Positions 25,932-33,952 of a stretch of 64,000 bases of DNA are shown piece by piece (the first letter of the stretch is position 1; every line of letters begins with the position of its first letter). The translations under genes and the position numbers were made by a program. The notes under the pieces are model-generated. The model was not told where the DNA came from. It was given only the letters and a program-made list of their open reading frames with translations, and ran no database searches. The stretch comes from Thermohalobaculum sp039815685 (GTDB lineage: Bacteria > Pseudomonadota > Alphaproteobacteria > Rhodobacterales > Rhodobacteraceae): contig JBCBYV010000006.1 in the NCBI GenBank assembly GCA_039815685.1, positions 1-64,000 on the forward strand, in the 5' to 3' direction.

Positions 25932-26909
25932 TCACGCGCCGATCAGCTCCGACTGCTTCACGATCACCTCGGCCTGACGGATGGAGGCGAGGTCGATGAG
26001 CTTGCCGTCGAGCGTCACGGCGCCTGCGCCCGCGCGTTTGGCCTCCTCCATCGCGTCGATGATGCGCTTGGCCTTGGTCACCGCCGCCTCCGAGGGCGTG
26101 AATACCTCGTTCGCAAGCGCCACCTGGCTCGGATGGATCGCCCATTTGCCCACCATCCCAAGTGTGGCCGACCGCCAGGCCTGGGCGCGGAAACCCTCGG
26201 GGTCCGAGAAATCGCCAAAGGGCCCGTCCACCGGCAAGACGCCATGGGTCCGACAGGCAGCGACGATCGCTACCGTCGGGTAGTGCCAGGGGTCCGCGAA
26301 GTGCCGCGCCCGCTCCCCGCCATCCTCGCGCGGGTCTTCGACCATCGCATAGTTGACTTGCGTCCCGCCGATGGCCGTCGTCGCCATGCCCATAAACGCC
26401 GCATAATCCGCGGGGCCGAGGCTCATGGCCTCCATGCGCGGCGACGCCGCCGCGATCTCCTCCACATGCGCCAAGCCCGCCGCCGTCTCGATGATGACCT
26501 CGAGACCCAGACGTTTGGTCTTGCCCGTCGCAACCTCCAGCGCCGTGATCATCGCATCGACCGTGTAGACGTCCTTCGCGTTCCCGGCCTTCGGGATCAT
26601 GATGAGGTCGAGCCGGCCATTGGTCTGCTCCACCAGATCCACCACGTCCCGCACCCAGTAGGGCGTATCGAGACCGTTGATCCGGACGCTGACGGTCTTG
26701 TTCCCCCAGTCGACATCGTTGATCGCCTGCACGACGTTCTTCCGCGCCTCGATCTTGTCATCCGGGGCGACCGCATCCTCGAGATCGAGGTTCACGACAT
26801 CCGCTGCCGAGGCCGCCATCTTCTCGAAAAGCGCGGGCTTCGAGCCGGGGCCGAAGAGCTGGCAGCGATTGGGACGGGCGGGCGGCGCAGGCTGGACCAG
26901 GAAGCTCAT
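25932..26909 (-). CDS. mcl1: L-malyl-CoA / beta-methylmalyl-CoA lyase
   Basis: A 325-residue HpcH/HpaI-family lyase that nearly matches the Rhodobacter Mcl1 pattern from its N-terminus (PARPNRCQLFGPGSKPALFE, KMAASAADVVNLDLEDAVAP) through HGVLPVDGPFGDFSDPEGF and LGMVGKWAIHPSQVALANEV. It reversibly cleaves beta-methylmalyl-CoA to glyoxylate and propionyl-CoA, and malyl-CoA to glyoxylate and acetyl-CoA, in the ethylmalonyl-CoA pathway. Metal ligands are the Glu and Asp in LDLEDAVAPDD and the later glutamate region. The start at 26909 has GAGGAGAG upstream; 35 extra residues from 27014 are not supported. Mcd of the same pathway is at 48186-49895. Confidence 0.94.
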   Translation of the reverse strand: MSFLVQPAPPARPNRCQLFGPGSKPALFEKMAASAADVVNLDLEDAVAPDDKIEARKNVVQAINDVDWGNKTVSVRINGLDTPYWVRDVVDLVEQTNGRLDLIMIPKAGNAKDVYTVDAMITALEVATGKTKRLGLEVIIETAAGLAHVEEIAAASPRMEAMSLGPADYAAFMGMATTAIGGTQVNYAMVEDPREDGGERARHFADPWHYPTVAIVAACRTHGVLPVDGPFGDFSDPEGFRAQAWRSATLGMVGKWAIHPSQVALANEVFTPSEAAVTKAKRIIDAMEEAKRAGAGAVTLDGKLIDLASIRQAEVIVKQSELIGA

Positions 26910-27102
26910 GAGCTCTCTCCTCGGGCAAACGGGTGGGCAAGATAGCGGCGGCAGGCGCCAGTTGGGCGCAAGATTCTTTCGCTGCCCTTTAGGGTGCGTC
27001 GCAACAGCGGTCAATGCCGTTGCCGTGCCGCACCGCTCCCTCGCGTGGTCGCTACATCATCCGCGGCCGTTACAATGCGCGGAGCAACGGAAGGAGAATA
27101 GC

Positions 27103-27642
27103 ATGACCGCCAATACGCCAACGCGCCCGAAGCCCGTGATCAACATGGACGCGGTGCTCGACGATCCAGCCCTTTCCGACACCAATCGGCCCGGCGGTGC
27201 TTTCGACGCGCGGCTTGGCGCTGTCGGGCGGGCGCTCGGCACGCGCAAGCTGGGCGCGACCGTCACCGTCGTGGCCCTGGGCAAGAAGGCCTGGCCGCGG
27301 CATTATCACATGACGAATGACGAGATGTTCGTGGTGCTCTCGGGCACCGGCATCTTCCATCACGGCGAGGACGCCTATCCGCTCAGCACCGGCGATATCG
27401 CCTATGGCGAAGCGGGAACCGCCATCCCCTTCCAGATCGAGAACACCGGCACCGAAGACCTCCGATACCTCGCGATCAGCACGCTCGATCCCACGGATGT
27501 CTTCGTCTACCCGGACAGCGGCAAGATCGGGTTTCTCGCGGGCAGCGGCCCGATGCGTGCCGACCAAGCCGGTGGCCGCCCCCGCATGATCCGCTTCATC
27601 AAGGACGACATGAAGGCCGGCTACTGGGAGGGCGAACTCTAA
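27103..27642 (+). CDS. Cupin-domain protein
   Basis: A 179-residue protein with one cupin barrel. The first motif is KKAWPRHYHMTNDEMFVVLS (metal-binding His pair and Glu), the second STGDIAYGEAGTAIPFQIEN lacks the usual final His. The later part, STLDPTDVFVYPDSGKIGFL, is seen in cupins related to sugar-phosphate or small-acid binding. No substrate is known. The start at 27103 is fixed by AAGGAG seven bases upstream. It is divergent from mcl1 with 193 bases between. Confidence 0.8.
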   Translation: MTANTPTRPKPVINMDAVLDDPALSDTNRPGGAFDARLGAVGRALGTRKLGATVTVVALGKKAWPRHYHMTNDEMFVVLSGTGIFHHGEDAYPLSTGDIAYGEAGTAIPFQIENTGTEDLRYLAISTLDPTDVFVYPDSGKIGFLAGSGPMRADQAGGRPRMIRFIKDDMKAGYWEGEL

Positions 27643-27665
27643 GCCTCGCGGATCAGGGTGCAGAG

Positions 27666-27851
27666 TTATCCATCTAACCCACGCGCCTCGGTCACGAGAA
27701 GCTCCGCTCGGTCGATCTCCTGGCTTGGCGAATGCGGTCGATGCTCGCGCGGCGGTCCCTTGGGTCGAAAGAACTCCGCCCGTATCCAGGCTCCCATCAG
27801 GGCGACGATTACCGCCACCACGAACAATCCGGTCAGCATTGAAATATCCAT
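27666..27851 (-). CDS. Small single-span membrane protein (uncertain)
   Basis: A 61-residue open frame with one strongly hydrophobic segment (MLTGLFVVAVIVALMGAWIR) followed by a charged tail ending in an acidic, leucine-containing region. It sits between the cupin gene (convergent) and def (divergent). No ribosome-binding site is evident at the ATG at 27851; a GTG at 27914 would add 21 residues. The composition looks like a genuine small membrane protein, but no family is recognised. Confidence 0.4.
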   Translation of the reverse strand: MDISMLTGLFVVAVIVALMGAWIRAEFFRPKGPPREHRPHSPSQEIDRAELLVTEARGLDG

Positions 27852-27939
27852 AGAAAGCAGATGGGTATTGACCCGCGCGGAGACAAGAAAGCCCGGCGAT
27901 ATGCTTGACCCCACGCCCCCGATGCCCTAGCGCTGCGCC

Positions 27940-28494
27940 ATGATCAGGCCCATCGTCATCCACCCGGATCCCCGGCTCAAGAAGGTCTGCGACCCCGTCG
28001 CGGAGGTCGATGACGGCATTCGCACCCTGATGAAGGACATGCTCGACACGATGTACGACGCGCCCGGCATCGGCCTCGCGGCACCGCAAGTCGGCGTCAA
28101 TCAGCGGGTCGTGGTGATGGACTGCGCCTCGCGCGACGAGACCTCGAAGGAGGACGAGCTGCGCCCGATGAAGCTCGCAAATCCGGAGATCCTGTGGTCC
28201 TCCGAGGAGATGATCACGCAGGAGGAGGGGTGCCTCTCCATCCCAGATATCTATGCGGATATCCCCCGCCCCGCCGCGGTGCGCGTGCGCTGGCTCGACG
28301 AGAACGGGGCCGAGCACGAAGACGATTTCACCGGCATCTGGGCGGTCTGCGTGCAGCACGAGATCGACCATCTCGACGGCAAGCTCTTCATCGACATGCT
28401 GGGCCCGATGCGCCGGCGGCTGATCACCGAGAAGATGAAGAAGCTCAAGCGTGACCGCGCCCGCCGCGCCGACGAGTTCGCCAGCGAGGGCTGA
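27940..28494 (+). CDS. def: Peptide deformylase
   Basis: Def removes the formyl group from the N-terminal methionine of new proteins, using Fe2+. All three family motifs are intact in the 184-residue protein: GIGLAAPQVG, EEGCLSIPDI (Cys metal ligand) and QHEIDHLDGKLFID (two His ligands and the catalytic Glu). It is followed 35 bases later by fmt, the enzyme that adds the formyl group to initiator tRNA, the usual bacterial def–fmt pair. Confidence 0.97.
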   Translation: MIRPIVIHPDPRLKKVCDPVAEVDDGIRTLMKDMLDTMYDAPGIGLAAPQVGVNQRVVVMDCASRDETSKEDELRPMKLANPEILWSSEEMITQEEGCLSIPDIYADIPRPAAVRVRWLDENGAEHEDDFTGIWAVCVQHEIDHLDGKLFIDMLGPMRRRLITEKMKKLKRDRARRADEFASEG

Positions 28495-28529
28495 GCCGCC
28501 CCTTTCGGCGCCAGCGGGAGGCGCGCTCG

Positions 28530-29480
28530 ATGCGCATCGTCTTCATGGGCACCCCCGAATTCGCCGTGCCGCTCCTCGATGCGCTGGTCGGAGAAGGGCA
28601 CGAGATCGCAGCCGTCTACACCCAGCCGCCTCGCCCGGCAGGTCGCGGCAAGGCGCTTCGACCCTCCCCTGTCCATAGCGCGGCGGCGAGATATGGTCTT
28701 CCCGTGGAGACGCCCGAGCGGTTTCGCGACGCGAGCGTGGTCGCGCGCTTCTCGGCGCTGGAGGCCGATGTGGCGGTGGTCGTCGCCTATGGCCAGATCC
28801 TCCCGCAGGACGCGCTCGACGCGCCGCGCTTAGGTTGCCTCAACGCCCATGCCTCCCTCCTGCCCCGCTGGCGGGGTGCTGCTCCCATCCAACGAGCGAT
28901 CATGGCAGGGGATCGGGAGACGGGCATCTGCATCATGCAGATGGAGGCAGGTCTCGATACCGGGCCGGTACTCGCGTGCGAAGCCATCCCGATCGGCGAG
29001 ATGGACACCGCCGGCGACCTGCATGACCGGCTCGCAGCACTCTCTGCGCGCCTCATGACCGAGACACTGACCCGCATCGCCAAAGGCCCAGTCACCGCCG
29101 TACGGCAATCCGAGACAGGCGTCACCTACGCCGCAAAGATCGAAAAGGCAGCAGCCCGCATTGACTGGTCACGCCCCGCCGAGAAGGCCTCCGCCCATAT
29201 CCGCGGCCTCAGTCCCTTCCCAGGGGCGTGGTGCGAGAGCGGCGGCGAGCGGCTGAAGGTTCTCAACGCAGCACCCGGACCGGCAATGATCGAAGCAGTT
29301 CAGTTCTCGGAGAACGGCGGCACTCCGATACCCGGCACGATACTCGACAACGCCCTGACCGTCGCCTGTGGCGAGGGCAGCCTCCGCCTCACGCGACTGC
29401 AACGCGCCGGCCGCGGCCCGCAAGACGCCGAAAGCTTCCTCAACGGCTTCCCCGTCCCACCGGGCTCCGTCCTCACCTGA
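28530..29480 (+). CDS. fmt: Methionyl-tRNA formyltransferase
   Basis: Fmt formylates Met-tRNA(fMet) with 10-formyl-tetrahydrofolate. The 316-residue protein starts with MRIVFMGTPEFAVPLLDALV, carries the folate-binding and catalytic LNAHASLLPRWRGAAPIQRA (Asn and His) and the Asp of QMEAGLDTGPVL, and ends with a tRNA-binding OB-fold domain (from about residue 205: AARIDWSRPAEKASAHIRGL). It forms an operon with def. Confidence 0.96.
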   Translation: MRIVFMGTPEFAVPLLDALVGEGHEIAAVYTQPPRPAGRGKALRPSPVHSAAARYGLPVETPERFRDASVVARFSALEADVAVVVAYGQILPQDALDAPRLGCLNAHASLLPRWRGAAPIQRAIMAGDRETGICIMQMEAGLDTGPVLACEAIPIGEMDTAGDLHDRLAALSARLMTETLTRIAKGPVTAVRQSETGVTYAAKIEKAAARIDWSRPAEKASAHIRGLSPFPGAWCESGGERLKVLNAAPGPAMIEAVQFSENGGTPIPGTILDNALTVACGEGSLRLTRLQRAGRGPQDAESFLNGFPVPPGSVLT

Positions 29481-29539
29481 CCGGCATTGCGGCGCGCCTT
29501 CGCCCGCGCCCTCCCACGTCAGCATTGACCGCGAGATAT

Positions 29540-29554
29540 GAACATTAAGCGAAC
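29540..29554 (+). promoter_or_regulatory. GAAC-N7-GAAC site matching the alphaproteobacterial SOS box
   Basis: The sequence GAACATTAAGCGAAC is an exact match to the direct-repeat LexA box known from alphaproteobacteria such as Rhodobacter. It lies 60 bases after the fmt stop, with no obvious gene downstream on the plus strand, so it may be a chance match. Confidence 0.35.
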
Positions 29555-29597
29555 ATATCGATCTTCTCAGTGCAAAAGACCTCTTAAGCCGCCGCGA

Positions 29598-29733
29598 TGA
29601 AGGATGGGCCGGGTCAAGGATGGCGGAGCCACCGGCAGAGCCGGCGCGCCCGATCCTTCATCGGGTGCGTCCTTGTCGCGGCCCGTTCTTCGCAAATGCT
29701 CGGAAAGGAGCCCTTGCGGCTCCTCCCCAGCCC
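29598..29733 (+). repeat. 136-bp repeat, copy A
   Basis: This segment matches 31525-31660 in inverted orientation over its whole length with scattered mismatches. It has two parts: a 95-bp part bounded by short terminal inverted repeats (GAAGGATGGGC and the inverse GCCCGTTCTTC) and a hairpin part (GGAGCC, five-base loop, GGCTCC). It lies between fmt and the aldehyde dehydrogenase gene. Confidence 0.8.
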
Positions 29734-29767
29734 ATCACCGAAGACCGTAGCGTCGAAGCGAACATGC

Positions 29768-29787
29768 CGGGTGCTTCGCGGCACCCG
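29768..29787 (-). terminator. Hairpin downstream of the aldehyde dehydrogenase gene
   Basis: A perfect 7-bp stem (CGGGTGC) with a six-base loop lies about 70 bases after the gene's stop. No clear T-run follows, so the terminator assignment is tentative. Confidence 0.35.
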
Positions 29788-29855
29788 TGCAGCAGCAACC
29801 ACGATCAAGCATCGCGCCGACCGGGCGCGATTCCGCTGAACTGGAAGGCTCGGGC

Positions 29856-31310
29856 TCAGACGCCCATGCAGATGTACTTCATCTCGAGATATTCCTCGAG
29901 CCCGTGGCGCGAGCCCTCCCGGCCGAGGCCCGACTGCTTCACACCGCCGAAGGGCGCGACCTCCGTCGAGATAATGCCGGTATTGACGCCCACGATGCCG
30001 CTCTCGAGGCTCTCTGCGACCTTCCAGACGCGCGAGAGGTCCTTGGCATAAAAATAGGCGGCGAGGCCGAAGATCGTGTCGTTGGCGAGGGCGACCGCCT
30101 CCTCGTCCGTCTCGAAGCGAAAGAGAGGGGCGACGGGGCCGAAAGTCTCCTCGCAGCTCACGAGCGCATCGGTCGGAACCCCGGTCATGACCGTGGGCTC
30201 GAAGAACATGCCGCCCTTCGCATGCCGCTTGCCGCCGATGATGACGTCGGCGCCGCGCCTGGCAGCGTCGGCGATGTGCTCCTCGACCTTCTCGACCGCT
30301 TTCTGCTCGATCATCGGGCCAATCTTCACGCCGTCCTCGAACCCGTCGCCAACCGTCAGATCCGCGACGGCCGTCTTCAGCTTCTCGGCAAAGGCATCGT
30401 AGACGCCGGCCTGGACATAAATGCGGTTGGCGCAGACGCATGTCTGGCCCGCATTGCGGAACTTGCACATGATCGCGCCCTCAACCGCGGCGTTGAGATC
30501 CGCATCGTCGAAGACGATGAAGGGCGCATTGCCGCCGAGCTCCAGGCTCATCTTCTTGATGGTGTCCGAGGACTGGCGCATCAGGATGCGGCCGACTTCC
30601 GTCGAGCCGGTAAAGGTGATCTTCGCGACCTTCTCATGCTCGCAGAGGATCTTGCCCACGCCGCGCGAGTCGGTCGAGGTGATCACGTTGAAGACGCCCT
30701 TGGGCATGCCGGCCCTCTCCGCCAGCACCGCCATGGCCGTACAGGAAAGCGGCGTGAGTGTCGCGGGGCGCACGACGAACGTGCAGCCCGCAGCGAGCGC
30801 CGGGGCGGCCTTGCGTGTGATCATTGCGTTCGGGAAATTCCAGGGCGTGATCGCGCCGACGACACCGATGGGCTGGCGCAGCACCACGAGACGCTTGTCG
30901 GGCTGGTGGCCCGGGATCGTCTCGCCATAGATGCGCTTGGCCTCCTCGGCGAACCATTCGATGAAGCTCGCGCCATAGGCGATTTCACCCTTTGCCTCGG
31001 CCAGCGGCTTGCCTTGCTCGGCGGTGAGGAGCCGGCCGAGATCGTCCTGGTACTCCATCATCAACTCGAACCAGCGGCGCAGGATCGCTGCACGTTCCTT
31101 GGCCGTCTTGGCGGCCCAGGCGGGCTGGGCGCGGTAGGCGGCCTCGATCGCCCGTTCGGTGTCGGCAACGCTGCAATCGGCGACGTCGGCGATGGTCTCG
31201 CCGGTAGAAGGGTTCGTCACGGCGAAGGTCTTGCCGTCGGCCGCGCCCACCCATGCGCCGTCGATATAGGACTGGGCGGCCAGCAGGCTGCGTTCGCTGA
31301 GGTCGAACAT
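29856..31310 (-). CDS. gabD: NAD(P)-dependent succinate-semialdehyde dehydrogenase-like aldehyde dehydrogenase
   Basis: A 484-residue aldehyde dehydrogenase with the GabD pattern. It has catalytic Cys291 (NAGQTCVCANRIYV), general base Glu257 (SLELGGNAP), oxyanion Asn158 (TPWNFP) and the C-terminal PFGGVKQSGLGREGS. It would oxidise succinate semialdehyde to succinate, though other aldehydes are possible. One oddity: the residue that normally reads Lys in the nucleotide-binding V-K-P motif is Arg181 (FVVRPATLTPLS). The start at 31310 has GGGAGGA upstream. The gene is bracketed by two inverted 136-bp repeats. Confidence 0.88.
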   Translation of the reverse strand: MFDLSERSLLAAQSYIDGAWVGAADGKTFAVTNPSTGETIADVADCSVADTERAIEAAYRAQPAWAAKTAKERAAILRRWFELMMEYQDDLGRLLTAEQGKPLAEAKGEIAYGASFIEWFAEEAKRIYGETIPGHQPDKRLVVLRQPIGVVGAITPWNFPNAMITRKAAPALAAGCTFVVRPATLTPLSCTAMAVLAERAGMPKGVFNVITSTDSRGVGKILCEHEKVAKITFTGSTEVGRILMRQSSDTIKKMSLELGGNAPFIVFDDADLNAAVEGAIMCKFRNAGQTCVCANRIYVQAGVYDAFAEKLKTAVADLTVGDGFEDGVKIGPMIEQKAVEKVEEHIADAARRGADVIIGGKRHAKGGMFFEPTVMTGVPTDALVSCEETFGPVAPLFRFETDEEAVALANDTIFGLAAYFYAKDLSRVWKVAESLESGIVGVNTGIISTEVAPFGGVKQSGLGREGSRHGLEEYLEMKYICMGV

Positions 31311-31524
31311 GGTTTCCTCCCGTTTTCGGATCTGAGCGTGATGTCGCGCCGAAGCGGGGGGCGGGTCAAGGCGCAGGTCGAAGTGCGGGTCGAGGCGCGG
31401 GCCAAGGTTCGCCGTCATCGAGGAAAGCGGCATCCCGGCTGGTCGCCGGGATACATCAGTGTGGTCACGGCTGCACGGGCGATGGGACGGCAGGCCGGTG
31501 ATGAGCCTGGAGCAACCATTCATG

Positions 31525-31660
31525 GGGCTGCGGAGGAGCCGCGGGGGCTCCTTGCCAAGCGTGATCGAAGGACGGGCAGTGTCAGGGACGCCCCCGATGA
31601 AGGATCGGGCGCGCCGGCGCCGCCGGTGGCTTCGCCATCCTTGACCCGGCCCGTCCTTCG
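31525..31660 (-). repeat. 136-bp repeat, copy B, with 12-bp perfect terminal inverted repeats
   Basis: This is the inverted partner of 29598-29733. Its 95-bp part (31566-31660) is bounded by a perfect 12-bp inverted repeat, CGAAGGACGGGC. The other part (31525-31565) holds the GGAGCC/GGCTCC hairpin. It ends six bases before the stop of the DUF389 gene. The terminal inverted repeats, small size and lack of coding capacity suggest a MITE-like or REP-like element; no target-site duplication was seen. Confidence 0.8.
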
Positions 31661-31666
31661 GTTCCG

Positions 31667-32809
31667 TCAGAAAGGCACGGAGCGGCTGATCGCGATCAGG
31701 GCGGTGAAGACGGCGAGGCCGCAGATCAGGACGGCAAGCGTGACGCGCAGGGATTGCTGCGCCTCCTGCCGCTCGAACCAGGTGCGGGGGCGGAGGCCCT
31801 TGGCGAGAAACACCGTCACGGCGGCGAGGTTGACCGAGACGAGGTTCACGGCGAGGAGGAGGGCCGCGCCCGCAGCGGCCATCGGCTGGCCGTCCGTGAG
31901 AGCGATGCCGATGGTCGCGGCCGGGGGCAGGAGGGCCGCCGCCACCATCACGCCCACGAGCACTGAGGAGACACCGGTCGAGACGGAGAGCGCGGCCGCG
32001 GCGCCGGAGGCGAGGGCAAGAGCGATCGCATCGAAGCCGACGCTCGTCCTGCCCGAAAGCTCGCCATTGGCGAGATCGACCTCGAAAAAGAGCGGAAGCA
32101 GGGCCGCGAGACCTATCGCGATACCGAGGCCGGCGAGGCCCGTGACGAGCGCCCGGCCGATCATCTCGCGATCCCCGATCGCCGCCGCGAAGGCGAGAGC
32201 CAGGTTGGGCCCGAGAAGGGGCGCGATGACCATGGCTCCGATCACCACCGCGACGTTGTCGTTGATGAGGCCGACGGCGGCGACCACTGTGGAGAGTACC
32301 ACGAGCAGCAGGAAGTCGCGGCTGAGCTTCGCGCCGCCACCGACCTGCTGATAGAGTTCCTCCCGCGAGGTGCTGACGCGCTCGCGCCGTCGGCGCTCGT
32401 CGCGCTCCTGCTCGCGCTTGTCCTCCTCCTCGGTATGCGGGATCACCGCCGCGGTCTCGTGCAGGAGAATGCGCCAGTTCCGGCAGCCTTCGAGCGCGTT
32501 CTGCAGATTGTCGAGAAGCGCCTGACGCCCGATCTCTCCGACCAGCATGGTCACCGCGGTCGCCTCACCTGGTTCGGTGCCGTCGCCATGGGGCAGACCG
32601 ACAGGCGGATCGACGGCAAGGCCCGGGCCACGGTCGGGGACGGGCGCCGTGACGGGACGCGCCTCGGGGCTTGCGAGCGGGCCGAGGGGCTGGGGCCAGA
32701 CGCGGATCGGCGCGAGGCGAACCTGGCTTGCCCCCGCCTCCTCCGCGATCCGGCGCAGACGGCCCGCGCGGTCGGTCGGCGCGATGACCTCGATCACCCG
32801 AAAAGGCAT
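31667..32809 (-). CDS. DUF389 (TIGR00341) family membrane protein
   Basis: A 380-residue protein with a soluble N-terminal domain (MPFRVIEVIAPTDRAGRLRR, about 130 residues), a highly charged linker (EEEDKREQERDERRRRERVS) and about six membrane segments. The membrane part begins with the DUF389 core LINDNVAVVIGAMVIAPLLG. The family has no established function. It is followed downstream by repeat copy B and preceded by rnhA, whose stop lies three bases before its start, so they are co-transcribed. Confidence 0.85.
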   Translation of the reverse strand: MPFRVIEVIAPTDRAGRLRRIAEEAGASQVRLAPIRVWPQPLGPLASPEARPVTAPVPDRGPGLAVDPPVGLPHGDGTEPGEATAVTMLVGEIGRQALLDNLQNALEGCRNWRILLHETAAVIPHTEEEDKREQERDERRRRERVSTSREELYQQVGGGAKLSRDFLLLVVLSTVVAAVGLINDNVAVVIGAMVIAPLLGPNLALAFAAAIGDREMIGRALVTGLAGLGIAIGLAALLPLFFEVDLANGELSGRTSVGFDAIALALASGAAAALSVSTGVSSVLVGVMVAAALLPPAATIGIALTDGQPMAAAGAALLLAVNLVSVNLAAVTVFLAKGLRPRTWFERQEAQQSLRVTLAVLICGLAVFTALIAISRSVPF

Positions 32810-32812
32810 GGG

Positions 32813-33307
32813 TCAGGCGCCTTCCTTGAGACGCTTGATCTCGCCGCGGGCGAGCGTGTCGGCTCGCTCGTTCTGCGGATGGCCGGCATGGCCCTTGACC
32901 CATTGCCACTCGACGCGGTGGCGCGCCTGCGCGGTGTCGAGCCGCTGCCAGAGCTCCGCATTCTTCACCGGCTTCTTCGCGGCCGTCTTCCAGCCGTTGC
33001 GCTTCCAGCCGTGGATCCAGCCGGTGATGCCGTCCTTGAGATAGCTCGAATCGGTGACGACGGTGATGGCAGCGGGGCGCTCCAGCGTCTCGAGCGCCAT
33101 GATCGCAGCCATCAGCTCCATGCGGTTGTTGGTGCTCTCCGCCTCGCCCCCGGCAAGCTCCCGGGCCTTGGCGAGCGCGCCGCCCTTCACGGCCTCGAGC
33201 ACCACGCCCCAGCCACCGGGTCCCGGATTGCCGGAGCAGGCGCCGTCCGTATAGGCGTAGAGACCGTCGGGCCGGGCCTCTTCGTCTGCCTCATCCTCCG
33301 CGCTCAC
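32813..33307 (-). CDS. rnhA: Ribonuclease HI
   Basis: RNase HI cuts the RNA strand of RNA-DNA hybrids such as R-loops and Okazaki primers. The 164-residue protein has the four acidic catalytic residues in YTDGACSGNPGPGGWG, NNRMELMAAI, VTDSSYLKDGI and HPQNERADTLA, as well as the basic-protrusion region GWKRNGWKTAAKKPV. The GTG start overlaps the stop of the methyltransferase gene upstream by four bases. Confidence 0.97.
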   Translation of the reverse strand: MSAEDEADEEARPDGLYAYTDGACSGNPGPGGWGVVLEAVKGGALAKARELAGGEAESTNNRMELMAAIMALETLERPAAITVVTDSSYLKDGITGWIHGWKRNGWKTAAKKPVKNAELWQRLDTAQARHRVEWQWVKGHAGHPQNERADTLARGEIKRLKEGA

Positions 33308-33942
33308 GGCGCGAGGCGCGTGTGAAAGTGCAGGAAGAACTCAGCGTCACCGGTCATGCCGCGCCCCTCCACCCGGTCGACCCTGGGCGCCTCGAACCCC
33401 GCATCGCGTAGATGGCCCGAGACCTCATCCGCCATGAAGTAGCTGTAGCGGCGGCCGAGACGGTCGCGCTGCTCCCCCGTCCCTTCCTTCAGGCCGAGAT
33501 AGAGCCGGCCGCCAGGGCGGAGCGCGCGGGCGATGCGCCCAAGATGGCCGGGCAGGCTCGCGCGTGGCGCGTGGAGGAGGGAGAAGGACGCCCAGACACC
33601 GTCATAGGCGCGGCGGTCTTCGAGATCCTCGAAAAGCGCCTGCCGGACCTTCACGCCCGGCCGGGCGCCCGCGATGGCGAGCAGCCCTTCGGACGCGTCC
33701 AGGCCGAGAGCATCGAAGCCGGCGGCAGCCAGCCGACCGGCAGCCCACCCCTCCCCGCAGCCGAAATCGAGGACGCTCGCGCCTGCCGGCAGGTCCGCGA
33801 TGAAGCGGTCGAGATGCTCGAAACCCTCGGCGCAGGTCGCAGCGGCGGCATAGTCCGCGGCATTGGCGTCGTAAAAGGCGATGGTCTCGTCGTCTGCAGC
33901 GCTGGGCCCGCCGGCCTTCCCCTCGGGACCTCCGGACCCCAC
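33304..33942 (-). CDS. Class I SAM-dependent methyltransferase
   Basis: A 212-residue methyltransferase with motif I VLDFGCGEGWAAGRLAAAGF, a motif II acidic end (ALGLDASEGLLAIA), and a C-terminal part with AKPGG-like ALRPGGRLYLGLKEG. The substrate is unknown; small-molecule methylation is most likely. The GTG start at 33942 has GAGG eight bases upstream, ten bases after the ispH stop. The order ispH–methyltransferase–rnhA suggests one operon. Confidence 0.85.
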   Translation of the reverse strand: MGSGGPEGKAGGPSAADDETIAFYDANAADYAAAATCAEGFEHLDRFIADLPAGASVLDFGCGEGWAAGRLAAAGFDALGLDASEGLLAIAGARPGVKVRQALFEDLEDRRAYDGVWASFSLLHAPRASLPGHLGRIARALRPGGRLYLGLKEGTGEQRDRLGRRYSYFMADEVSGHLRDAGFEAPRVDRVEGRGMTGDAEFFLHFHTRLAP

Positions 33943-33952
33943 GCCGACAGCC

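Larger units (their letters stand above)
29481..29855. other. 375-base gap between fmt and the aldehyde dehydrogenase gene
   Basis: The two flanking genes converge. The gap contains a GAAC-N7-GAAC site (29540-29554), one copy of a 136-bp repeat (29598-29733) and a 7-bp-stem hairpin (29768-29787). Open frames here consist mostly of repeat sequence, and no gene is supported. Confidence 0.6.

Noticed and set aside
29597..29839. An 80-codon frame after fmt
   Set aside because: It is made almost entirely of the 136-bp repeat; a similar peptide (ending W-L-R-H-P) appears in the other copy in a different context, which reflects repeat DNA rather than coding.
29787..32351. An 854-codon plus-strand frame across the aldehyde dehydrogenase and DUF389 genes
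   Set aside because: It runs antisense through two well-supported genes and both repeats, with no domain of its own.
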